Assembly: GCA_003483675.1 (NCBI GenBank) | Contig: DMYK01000346.1 | Coordinates: forward strand, 1-14,374 | Length of the DNA: 14,374 bases | Reading direction: 5' to 3' | Origin: Microcoleaceae cyanobacterium UBA11344 | Lineage (GTDB): Bacteria; Cyanobacteriota; Cyanobacteriia; Cyanobacteriales; Microcoleaceae | In this document: piece after piece, positions 1 to 6,200 of the stretch | How the letters are laid out: every line of letters begins with the position of its first letter | How positions within the stretch are numbered: position 1 is the first letter of the stretch | The notes under the pieces: model-generated | What the model was told of the DNA's origin: nothing | Databases searched by the model: none | The model's input: the letters and a program-made list of their open reading frames with translations, nothing else | Position numbers and translations under genes: made by a program

Positions 1-100
1 ATTTCGGGCAGAGTGTAGCGGTCTATCACGGTTGAGCTAGGGGAATGCGATCGTCCTAATTGTACATCTGTGAGGGGATGCGAGAGCCATAGGACTTACG
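1..100. repeat. Leader repeat, left copy
   Basis: This non-coding stretch precedes the left hicAB cluster and recurs gap-free at 2221-2320. The best-conserved part is about 41-100 and includes TGCGATCGTCCTAATTGTAC and CGAGAGCCATAG. It ends in the block GGACTTACG, which also stands at 14293-14301 before another palindromic repeat, so the block probably belongs to a genome-wide intergenic repeat. No open frame or RNA gene is recognisable. The rest of 1-332 holds palindromic repeats and the hicA1 promoter. Confidence 0.75.
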
Positions 101-106
101 CATGGG

Positions 107-243
107 CCCAGAAACCGGGTTTTTACCAAATCTGCGGGCTACAACTCGTATTTTCGTAAAAAAAACCGCATGGGGCCCAGAAACCGGGTTTTTACCAAAT
201 CTGCGGGCTACAACTCGTATTTTCGTAAAAAAACCCGGTTTCT
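107..243. repeat. Tandem 69-bp repeat ending in a 65-bp palindromic element
   Basis: The sequence from CCCAGAAACCGGG to the run of A after TTTTCGT occurs at 107 and again at 176, a period of 69 bp, almost without differences. The second copy closes with AAAAACCCGGTTTCT at 229-243. This is a perfect 15-bp inverted repeat of AGAAACCGGGTTTTT at 179-193, so 179-243 can fold into a stem with a 35-nt loop. The short frame that crosses it (102-302) only translates the repeat and is not a gene. A decayed half-site, AGAAACTAGGTTTTT, follows at 257-271. This is a MITE-like or REP-like interspersed element. Confidence 0.85.
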
Positions 244-274
244 TTGGTTGGAGTGCAGAAACTAGGTTTTTGTA

Positions 275-303
275 TTTTTGTAGTTTGGGCGATCGGCTAT
301 AAT
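275..303 (+). promoter_or_regulatory. Predicted sigma-70-type promoter of hicA1-hicB1
   Basis: A perfect -10 hexamer TATAAT lies at 298-303, with a poor -35 candidate TTTTTG at 275-280 (17-bp spacer). Transcription would start near 310, about 23 nt before the hicA1 ATG. The surrounding sequence is shared with the right arm, where the -10 reads TACAAT. Autoregulation by a HicA-HicB complex is typical of the family, but no operator can be assigned here. Confidence 0.5.
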
Positions 304-332
304 ATCCTAAACCTAGTTAGCTGGCATCACTC

Positions 333-539
333 ATGCCTAAAAAAATCAGAGAATTAAAAAGCCTATTATTAAAAGCAGGCTTTACTTACAGACAGGGAAA
401 GGGCAGTCACACCGTATGGGAACACCCTTTATTACCTGAAAAAATTACACTGTCAGGTAATGATGGCGATGATGCACCCAATTACCATGAAAAAAGAGTA
501 ATGTCCGATTTACAGAAGCTGAAGGAGATAGAAGAATGA
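333..539 (+). CDS. hicA: HicA-family mRNA interferase toxin, pair 1
   Basis: This 68-residue protein fits the usual 60-80 aa of HicA (YcfA-like) toxins, which have a small double-stranded-RNA-binding fold and cleave mRNA. It opens with MPKKIRELKSLLLKAGF, the amphipathic first helix of the family. Residues 22-27 (GKGSHT) contain the conserved His26 in the family's G-S-H motif, regarded as catalytic. The last residues overlap the next gene by four bases (ATGA), the normal hicA-hicB coupling. There is no clear Shine-Dalgarno. It is the only toxin left in the left arm, and its counterpart in the right arm has been deleted. The family call is secure; activity is not shown by sequence. Confidence 0.9.
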   Translation: MPKKIRELKSLLLKAGFTYRQGKGSHTVWEHPLLPEKITLSGNDGDDAPNYHEKRVMSDLQKLKEIEE

Positions 540-766
540 ATAGCCATTATAGTCTCATTATCCAGTGGTCAGAAGAAGATCGACTTTTTGTTGTCAGCTT
601 GCCGGAGTTTACCGATGTCATGCAGCCTTGCACTCACGGACACACTTACGAAGAAGCCGCAAAACACGGACAAGAATTGTTAGAAACATTGATTGAAATT
701 TATCAAGAAGATGGCAAAACTCTACCGGAACCTCAGACATTGGGGCAACGATTACAGATAGCATAA
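536..766 (+). CDS. hicB: HicB-family antitoxin, pair 1 (left copy)
   Basis: This 76-residue protein has the HicB core: strand MNSHYSLIIQWSEEDRLFVV, then SLPEF, the THGxTYEEA turn-helix (about residues 33-41) and an LPEP tail. The family has a partial RNase H-like fold that binds and masks HicA. No ribbon-helix-helix or HTH DNA-binding domain follows the core, so this is the short form of HicB. The start overlaps the hicA1 stop as ATGA, which fixes the ATG at 536. It differs from the right-arm copy (2485-2715) at five residues (7, 13, 16, 17 and 62). It is the likely cognate of HicA1 and should neutralise it. Confidence 0.9.
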   Translation: MNSHYSLIIQWSEEDRLFVVSLPEFTDVMQPCTHGHTYEEAAKHGQELLETLIEIYQEDGKTLPEPQTLGQRLQIA

Positions 767-775
767 AACTAAATC

Positions 776-821
776 ATGGAGGCAAATTGGCAAAATCGAA
801 GCAGAGGAGACAGAACCATGA
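776..821 (+). pseudogene. Remnant of the 3' end of hicA2 (left arm)
   Basis: Positions 793-821 match the last bases of the intact hicA2 (2748-2969) with one difference in 29. They still read IEAEETEP followed by a stop in frame, with the stop overlapping the hicB2 ATG as ATGA. Upstream, 779-795 resembles the preceding hicA2 codons but carries an extra base, so the frame is broken. About 170 bp of the toxin gene are missing between the hicB1 stop and this remnant. The ATG at 776 opens a frame that runs into hicB2, but it arises from this debris and is not the start of hicB2. Confidence 0.85.
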
Positions 822-1042
822 AATATACAATCGTTATCCAATGGTCAGAAGAAGATCGATGCTTTGTCGTATTTTTGCCTGAATTTGAGGATGTAATGCA
901 GCCGGTAACTCACGGAGATTCTTATGAAGAAGCTATCTACAATGCGCGAGAGGTACTGGAGTTACTAATCGAGAGTTGTCAAGCTGAAGGTAAACCATTG
1001 CCAGCAACTAAGAAGCTAGAACGATTATTTCATGCTGCATAA
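818..1042 (+). CDS. hicB: HicB-family antitoxin, orphan copy of pair 2 (left)
   Basis: The product is 74 residues from the ATG at 818. This start is preferred to the upstream ATG at 776 because it matches the right-arm copy exactly and retains the ATGA junction with the hicA2 remnant. The HicB core is intact: MKYTIVIQWSEEDRCFVVF, LPEF, THGDSYEEA, and a helix ending with LPATKKLERL. It is a paralogue of HicB1 (QWSEEDR and DVMQP shared). Its toxin partner in this arm has been lost, so it is an orphan antitoxin. It could still act on the HicA2 made from the right arm, since the two HicB2 copies differ at only four residues. Its 3' end overlaps the methyltransferase gene by 35 bp, tail to tail. 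Confidence 0.88.
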   Translation: MKYTIVIQWSEEDRCFVVFLPEFEDVMQPVTHGDSYEEAIYNAREVLELLIESCQAEGKPLPATKKLERLFHAA

Positions 1043-2183
1043 ATTTGTTAAGTGCAATATCAGTCAAATATGGAATAAGTGCAAAGCCGATACACTCTGC
1101 CAAACGAGGCGGCACGGCATTTCCAATTTGCCACATGGCCTTTTTCATTGAACCTTCAAAAATAAATGAATCCGGGAAAGTTTGCAATCTAGCCATTTCG
1201 CGAGCAGAAATCACGCGGTTGAGATAAGGATGAATATGAGTGCCACCGTGATTTTCTTTAACAGTCATACTGGGTTTGCCCGGATACTGTCGCTTGAAAG
1301 CATCGGCGTAGCTTTCATACAAAGAACCGCCGGGTAGAACTTTAGCAAGTCTTTCCATGTACTCAACAGAATGACGAGTCCATTCGTGGTTAATTTCTGG
1401 GATGGGAGTATACTCTGGTAAATCATCAATTGCTGACTCGATTGCTTTGTATTGTTCGGGCAACAATTGCGATTTGGGATAGGGATTTTGCATCCCAAAT
1501 CTGTTGGCAATAAAAATGGCTCGCGGGCGGATTTGCGGGACTCCATAGGTTGCTGATTCCAGAACAGCAACGGACATATGGGGATAGCCAATTTCCTGAA
1601 AAGCCTCGCAAATGGCTTGCTTAACAGCTCCTTTTTGGATAGTCAATATTCCGGGTACATTTTCCATGACAACATACCAAGGACGTATTTCAGAAACAAC
1701 GCGCACAAACTCTCTAAAGAGGCGATTTCGAGGGTCGTTGGGGTCGCGTTTTCCTGCAACTGAGAAGCCTTGACACGGTGGCCCACCTACAACAACATGA
1801 ACTTCGGGCGAACCAATTTCAGCGAGTAACTTTTGAGGATTTAAGTTGTTTATGTCCTCGCATAAGTGATGGCAATCAGGGAAGTTTTTTGTATGAGTTG
1901 CCGAGGCGATGGGATTAATTTCAACGCTTGCTACTGGTCGAAAACCTGCTTGCAATAAACCTTGTGTCATGCCGCCCGCACCGCAAAAAAGATCGACAAA
2001 TGTATAGTCTGATTTTGGCAGTGACTGAGATTCAATATCAATGAATATCTTGTAAGGATCGCAGTCATTTGATTCTAGTTCGCGTTGGATGCGTTCGTAA
2101 CGCCCTAATTTTGCTTTTTTCTGCTTTTTGGCAGGAATTAATTCTTCTTCGTTTGAGAACAAAGACAGTTGTATTGCTTCCAT
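1008..2183 (-). CDS. druM: Cytosine-C5 DNA methyltransferase, candidate DruM of a type II Druantia system
   Basis: This 391-aa protein carries the ordered motifs of 5-methylcytosine methyltransferases. They are: motif I FVDLFCGAGG (62-71, S-adenosylmethionine); motif IV GGPPCQGFS (133-141) with catalytic Cys137; motif VI ENV (174-176); motif VIII QIRPR (217-221); a target-recognition region at about 225-315; motif IX around RVISAREMARLQ (323-334); and motif X QIGNAVPP (352-359). A basic N-terminal extension of about 60 residues (KKQKKAKLGR) precedes the core. It should transfer a methyl group to C5 of cytosine in a target that cannot be read from sequence. No restriction endonuclease lies next to it. 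The three genes at 3272-12019 are those expected beside druM, and an 84-bp copy of this gene's 3' end sits directly after druE. A solitary methyltransferase is the alternative. The methyltransferase call is near certain; the DruM role is inferred. Confidence 0.9.
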   Translation of the reverse strand: MEAIQLSLFSNEEELIPAKKQKKAKLGRYERIQRELESNDCDPYKIFIDIESQSLPKSDYTFVDLFCGAGGMTQGLLQAGFRPVASVEINPIASATHTKNFPDCHHLCEDINNLNPQKLLAEIGSPEVHVVVGGPPCQGFSVAGKRDPNDPRNRLFREFVRVVSEIRPWYVVMENVPGILTIQKGAVKQAICEAFQEIGYPHMSVAVLESATYGVPQIRPRAIFIANRFGMQNPYPKSQLLPEQYKAIESAIDDLPEYTPIPEINHEWTRHSVEYMERLAKVLPGGSLYESYADAFKRQYPGKPSMTVKENHGGTHIHPYLNRVISAREMARLQTFPDSFIFEGSMKKAMWQIGNAVPPRLAECIGFALIPYLTDIALNKFMQHEIIVLAS

Positions 2184-2220
2184 TTTATATTTTTTTACTG
2201 CATTCTATCTGATGTTACCC

Positions 2221-2320
2221 ATTGGGGGCACAGTGTAGCGCTCTATCACGGTGGGAGTTGGGGAATGCGATCGTCCTAATTGTACATCTTTGCGGGGATG
2301 CGAGAGCCATAGCACTTACG
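2221..2320. repeat. Leader repeat, right copy
   Basis: This aligns without gaps to 1-100, with about 12 differences that are concentrated at 2251-2260. It lies between the start of the methyltransferase gene and the right hicAB cluster. It therefore serves both as the upstream region of druM on the - strand and as the leader of hicB1 on the + strand. The whole gene-free stretch 2184-2484 consists of this repeat, the inverted palindromic element after it and a promoter-like site. No further gene is visible there. Confidence 0.75.
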
Positions 2321-2331
2321 CATGGGGGCCC

Positions 2332-2396
2332 AGAAACCGGGTTTTTTACGATAATACTTTGTTGTAGCCCGCAGATTTGGTAAAAACCCGGTTTCT
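2332..2396. repeat. 65-bp palindromic element, loop inverted relative to the left copy
   Basis: AGAAACCGGGTTTTTT at the left end and AAAAACCCGGTTTCT at 2382-2396 form the terminal inverted repeats. The length, 65 bp, equals that of 179-243. The interior reads GTAGCCCGCAGATTTGGTAA, which is the reverse complement of the interior of the left element (TTACCAAATCTGCGGGCTAC, 192-211). The flanking leader repeat is in direct orientation in both arms, so only this element is flipped. Confidence 0.85.
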
Positions 2397-2432
2397 CAAA
2401 TCAACTCGGTTTTTGTCGTTTGGGCGATCGGC

Positions 2433-2438
2433 TACAAT
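2433..2438 (+). promoter_or_regulatory. Predicted -10 element before the right hicB1
   Basis: TACAAT occupies the position of the left-arm TATAAT, inside the conserved block GCGATCGGCTA(C/T)AATATCC. It has one substitution from consensus. Because hicA1 is deleted in this arm, the promoter would now drive the orphan hicB1 directly, with a leader of about 40 nt. The -35 region is poor. Confidence 0.4.
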
Positions 2439-2484
2439 ATCCTAAACCTCATTAGCTGGCATTCTGCTCTATTCGCGTATAACA

Positions 2485-2715
2485 ATGAATAGCCATTACA
2501 GTCCGATCATCCAGTGGTCAAAAGAAGATCAATTTTTTGTTGTCAGTTTGCCTGAGTTTACCGATGTCATGCAGCCTTGTACTCACGGACACACTTACGA
2601 GGAAGCGGCAAAACACGGACAAGAATTGTTAGAAACATTAATTGAAATTTATCAAGAAGATGGCAAGCCTCTACCAGAACCTCAGACTTTGGGACAACGA
2701 TTACAGATTGCGTAA
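2485..2715 (+). CDS. hicB: HicB-family antitoxin, orphan copy of pair 1 (right)
   Basis: The 76-residue product equals the left HicB1 except at residues 7 (P), 13 (K), 16 (Q), 17 (F) and 62 (P). The short HicB core is complete (IIQWSKEDQFFVVSLPEF, THGHTYEEA, LPEP). The hicA1 gene that should precede it is absent: the leader sequence TTAGCTGGCAT runs, after about 20 unrelated bases, straight to this ATG. It is therefore an orphan, although its former toxin survives in the left arm and could be bound in trans. It is followed after 32 bp by hicA2. The reading frame has stayed open after losing its partner, which suggests either continuing selection or recent loss. Confidence 0.87.
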   Translation: MNSHYSPIIQWSKEDQFFVVSLPEFTDVMQPCTHGHTYEEAAKHGQELLETLIEIYQEDGKPLPEPQTLGQRLQIA

Positions 2716-2723
2716 AGTTATTG

Positions 2724-2729
2724 TACAAT
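2724..2729 (+). promoter_or_regulatory. Possible -10 element before hicA2
   Basis: TACAAT preceded by TTG lies in the 32-bp gap between the right hicB1 and hicA2, about 18 bp before the hicA2 ATG. No convincing -35 is present. It may allow separate expression of hicA2-hicB2, or the pair may simply be co-transcribed with hicB1. Confidence 0.25.
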
Positions 2730-2747
2730 ATCTGCTACCATTCACTT

Positions 2748-2969
2748 ATGCCTAAGAAGATTAGAGAATTGAAAAGCCTATTGCTAAAAGCAGGATTCAT
2801 TTGTCAGCCAGCAAAAGGCAGTCATAGTAAGTGGAAGCATCCCAAATTAGCCAAGGCCATTATCATAGCTGGTAAAGACGGAAATGATGCTAAACTATAT
2901 TTAGAGAAGTTAGTCAACGAAACACTTGAGGCGCTAAGGCAAATCGAAGCAGAGGAAACAGAACCATGA
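2748..2969 (+). CDS. hicA: HicA-family mRNA interferase toxin, pair 2
   Basis: The product is 73 residues from the ATG at 2748. An in-frame ATG at 2721 would add nine residues not found in HicA1; 2748 aligns with the HicA1 start (MPKKIRELKSLLLKAGF in both). The toxin motif AKGSHSKW holds the conserved His26. The C-terminal half differs clearly from HicA1 (LAKAIIIAGKDGNDAKL), so the two toxins are diverged paralogues and may need their own antitoxins. The stop overlaps the next gene as ATGA. Only the last codons of this gene survive in the left arm (793-821). Confidence 0.9.
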   Translation: MPKKIRELKSLLLKAGFICQPAKGSHSKWKHPKLAKAIIIAGKDGNDAKLYLEKLVNETLEALRQIEAEETEP

Positions 2970-3190
2970 AATATACAGTTGTTATCCAATGGTCAGAAGA
3001 AGATCGGTGCTTTGTCGTGTTTTTGCCGGAATTTGAGGATATAATGCAACCAGTAACTCACGGAGATTCTTATGAAGAAGCTATCTACAATGCGCGAGAG
3101 GTACTAGAGTTACTAATTGAGAGTTGTCAGGCTGAAGGTAAAGCATTGCCAGCAACTAAGAAGCTAGAACGATTATTTCAGGCTGCATAA
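2966..3190 (+). CDS. hicB: HicB-family antitoxin, pair 2 (right copy)
   Basis: This 74-residue short-form HicB differs from the left orphan copy at residues 5, 26, 60 and 72 only. The start is fixed by the ATGA overlap with hicA2. It is the probable cognate of HicA2, binding it through the RNase H-like core and acting with it in autoregulation; both roles are known for the family and not visible here. Its last 35 bases overlap, on the opposite strand, the remnant of a methyltransferase gene, exactly as the left copy overlaps the complete gene. Confidence 0.9.
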   Translation: MKYTVVIQWSEEDRCFVVFLPEFEDIMQPVTHGDSYEEAIYNAREVLELLIESCQAEGKALPATKKLERLFQAA

Positions 3191-3239
3191 ATTTCTTCAA
3201 ATAAATATCAGTCAAATATGGAATAAGTGCAAAACCGAT
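3156..3239 (-). pseudogene. 84-bp remnant of the 3' end of a second methyltransferase gene (druM)
   Basis: Read on the - strand this gives 27 codons and a stop. It starts IGFALIPYLTDI and ends FMQPEIIVLAS, and it aligns with residues 365-391 of the intact methyltransferase with only three changes (A377Y, N379K, H384P). The stop codon TAG is in the same place relative to hicB2. Upstream of 3239 the similarity ends abruptly, and 32 bp later the druE stop codon begins. So a complete methyltransferase gene, or at least its end, once lay directly after druE. It is too short to be expressed as a protein. Confidence 0.9.
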
Positions 3240-3271
3240 GATCGAGTATAGTCATATTTCAAGTTTCGCTC

Positions 3272-6200
3272 TTAATCACCCAGTGACTGATAGCACCAAC
3301 TTGGACGCCGCAGGAGATTGAAGGTATCTAGATATCGAATGCGATCGGGTTCTGCGACTGTAGCAGCGGCTTCATTCAATAATCCTTGACGGCAATCTAC
3401 GTTCCACAAAGGATGAACAATAATAACACTTATATCCCCCACAGTCAAACCCGGTAGAGCACCGAACTGTTGCGCGGAACAACTAAACGAAGCACAAAAT
3501 GTATCGCGCAAACCAGTTGCTTTCAACACCCAATTTTCTAAGTCTGGAGTAGAAAAATCTCCATCCAGCCCGCATTGAAAATTGCTGCTGGCTAATCCCC
3601 TCAGCAAGGAAAGCCCCAAACGCCAATCCAGCAGACCGTGATAGTTCATATTGCGATACTGCTGCAAGCAATCATAACAGGAAGAGTCGCATTTTTGGCG
3701 GTGTTCTGGTGACATTATCGCCTCAGCAAAGCTATTTTGAAAATTCAGAATTTTGTCTAAAAGGATATCTTCCCAGCGATTAGCTAGCCAATAGGTGAAG
3801 CCAGAACCGTTGGCAAGCCGATCGCTAATTACAATTTCTCCTACTTTTTTATCATCTAATTCAGCCTGTCGCAAACCACTCACGTCTAACTCTTCAGGAT
3901 CGATGTCTAACTCCTGTGCTGCTACAGCACGAACCATAAAAGCGGCTGAGTAGAAAGCAGCTTTGACGGCGGAACCGCGTGCAACAGGATCGAGGCACAA
4001 TCCATCTGGTACAGCAGCAGGTTTAATTCGCAGTACCCCAGTGGTTTTTGGGGCCACGATCGCAATTTTCTCTGACTCGCCCTGCTGTTTAAACTTCACC
4101 CCATCATTTTTATTCTGAAATCGCTCATCAATCCACTGATTTGTTAACACTTTATCACCGCGTCCAAATGTTGCATTTCCTGTGGCTCCCTTAAATAGCT
4201 GTCCTCGATTGTCATTCACCCGAAAAACGCGACCGGATTCAGAAAAAGCTGTCTGAGTATTTGTGTTATTTACTAACTCAAAATCTTGAGGTTGTGATTC
4301 GGCTACGCTACCAGCACCCGTAATTAACGCATCGTATTCATCTTTAGCGTCTGCCCCAGGATTGAGGCTAGTACGGAAAGCTAAAGGGACAGCCCACTGA
4401 AAAACTCTAAATCCTTGTTCCTCATTTGCCCCGCATTTTGGACAGATTATATCTTCAAACATTGTATTAGAAGTGTCCGTATGTTGGCAGCGCTGACACC
4501 TTAACATCCATTGGCGATCGCTCAGAGGTTCGCCAGCAGGAACCAACCCGTTTTTAGTGTCGGGAATTAACGATGCTGTAAACCCGATCGCAGTATAAAT
4601 TCGCTTATCTTTAGTTTTTTCTGAACCAGGGGCAAATTCAGAGACAGCTAAATCTAAATCTCGATCGATAGTAGGAAGAACTCTTTGTTTTCGGGACGGA
4701 TCATGATGATACAAATCGCGCATTCTTGAGGGCATCCCGTACATCGGCAAAACCCCGCCCTCAGCAAGGCGTTCTGCTAATCCATCGACCGTCAATTCTA
4801 AGTTATTGGCACACTCATCAATCTTATTAAACAATTTATGACGTGCATACTCTTCAAATGAGTCTCGATCGATACCTTCAACACCGACTAGCAGAGAATT
4901 TATGACCTCGATTACTTGATTGGATTTCTCTAACCAATTACGAACTTGTTCGCGGCGTTCTTCCGTTTCCTTCCACTTTTTAAGTGTACCAAATTCACCG
5001 TGACTGTCCGGCTTTTTTTCTACCTCCCAGCAGTTGACACGAGCATCCTTAAATGCACGTCTCAAACATTCTTTAGCTAGGAGACGTTGCACAATCTCAA
5101 CCTGTGACATAGAAAGAAAAGGAACTGGTGGCGGATCGCCCGTAATTTTTTCAGGATGGCGGTAATAAAATTCATCGTGCGATCGACCCCGACAAAGAGT
5201 AAGTACGATCGCAAAAGCCTGACCCCGGCGACCCCCGCGACCCGCACGCTGCTGGTAATTAAAGCGCATAGGCGGCATATTTGCCATCACAACAGCCATT
5301 AAACTACCGATATCAATTCCCACCTCCATTGTAGTAGTGACGCTGAGAATATCAATCGTATCTACGACTGGAATAAAATCTCTTTCTTGTTCGCCAAAAT
5401 TTACGATGATGTTGCGGAAATGTCGCTGTCTTTCAGCTTGATCGTCGGTTTGTCCGGTCAACTCTTCGCAGTGCAACCGCAAGGGTTGACGCTTATTTAC
5501 AGCTTGGGTGGCGAAATAATTGCGATCGTATAAGTCTGCACATATTTTATTAGGTTCAGCCGATAAATTTGCCAAGCAATTAGTACAAATACCTCCCGCA
5601 CGGTGCAGGTGAGGGCGCTGGCATGATTCACATTGCCAAATTGGGTCATTTGGTATGGCGACTCGTACAGATAAATGCCGGGGATTAAGTTTAAAGTGGT
5701 GGTGTTGACCCCATTCGCAAATGGCAGATTTCAATGCCTGCTGCAATTCCTGTTCTGAAATTCCGCAAGCTTTTGCACACTCTTTAATATATTTACGAAA
5801 TTTTGGTCGCGCATCACCCCAGTCTTTCCAGTCATCCAGCGGATAATCTTGAGGTTCTTTCGGATACCTGTACAATTCACCTAAAATTCGCAAGCTGCCG
5901 TCACAAATACTCTCAAATACTGAGGGTGAAAGTCCGCATTGAATTGCTAGCTGTTCTAGTTGATTTGGCGGTAAATTCAGGCGAACATAACCCAGACCCG
6001 ATGCTTCGATACCAAAGTATAGGCGACTAAAAAGTGTGTCACAAACCTCTGATTTTATTTTAGAGCGGAGTTTATTTTCTCGCCTTTCCTGTGCGCCTGG
6101 AGACAAATCAGATTTCCATCCTGCGGTATCAGAGGAAAAATCAAACAAGTTTGTCCAATGATGCCAGTTACTATCATAATTAAATTCCTGGTAATCGACA

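Larger units (their letters stand above)
1..3239. repeat. Diverged direct duplication of a leader-hicAB-methyltransferase unit (arms 1-1091 and 2221-3239)
   Basis: Positions 1-100 align without gaps to 2221-2320 at about 88 of 100 positions. The same order then follows in both arms: an AGAAACCGGGTTT palindrome, a TA(T/C)AATATCC promoter, hicB1, hicB2, and the convergent 3' end of a cytosine methyltransferase gene (1008-1091 and 3156-3239). The encoded HicB1 pair differs at 5 of 76 residues and the HicB2 pair at 4 of 74, so the duplication is old enough to have diverged. Each arm has suffered different deletions: hicA2 is nearly gone from the left arm, hicA1 from the right, and almost all of the second methyltransferase gene from the right. 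The left arm may extend beyond the window start. Tandem duplication with later losses is inferred from this pattern. Confidence 0.85.

Noticed and set aside
102..302. 66-codon + strand frame with an internally repeated peptide
   Set aside because: It only translates the 69-bp tandem repeat and palindrome. The right arm, with a flipped element, has no equivalent frame.
1..332. CRISPR array suggested by repeated 60-70 bp units
   Set aside because: Only two contiguous units are present, with no spacers of regular length and no cas genes. The unit is a palindromic interspersed repeat.
1045..1763. Short + strand frames (1045-1227, 1578-1763) inside the methyltransferase gene
   Set aside because: They are antisense shadows of a gene with complete conserved motifs, and have no family signature of their own.
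1008..2183. Classical type II restriction-modification pair
   Set aside because: No endonuclease gene flanks the methyltransferase; both neighbours are hicB genes on the opposite strand.
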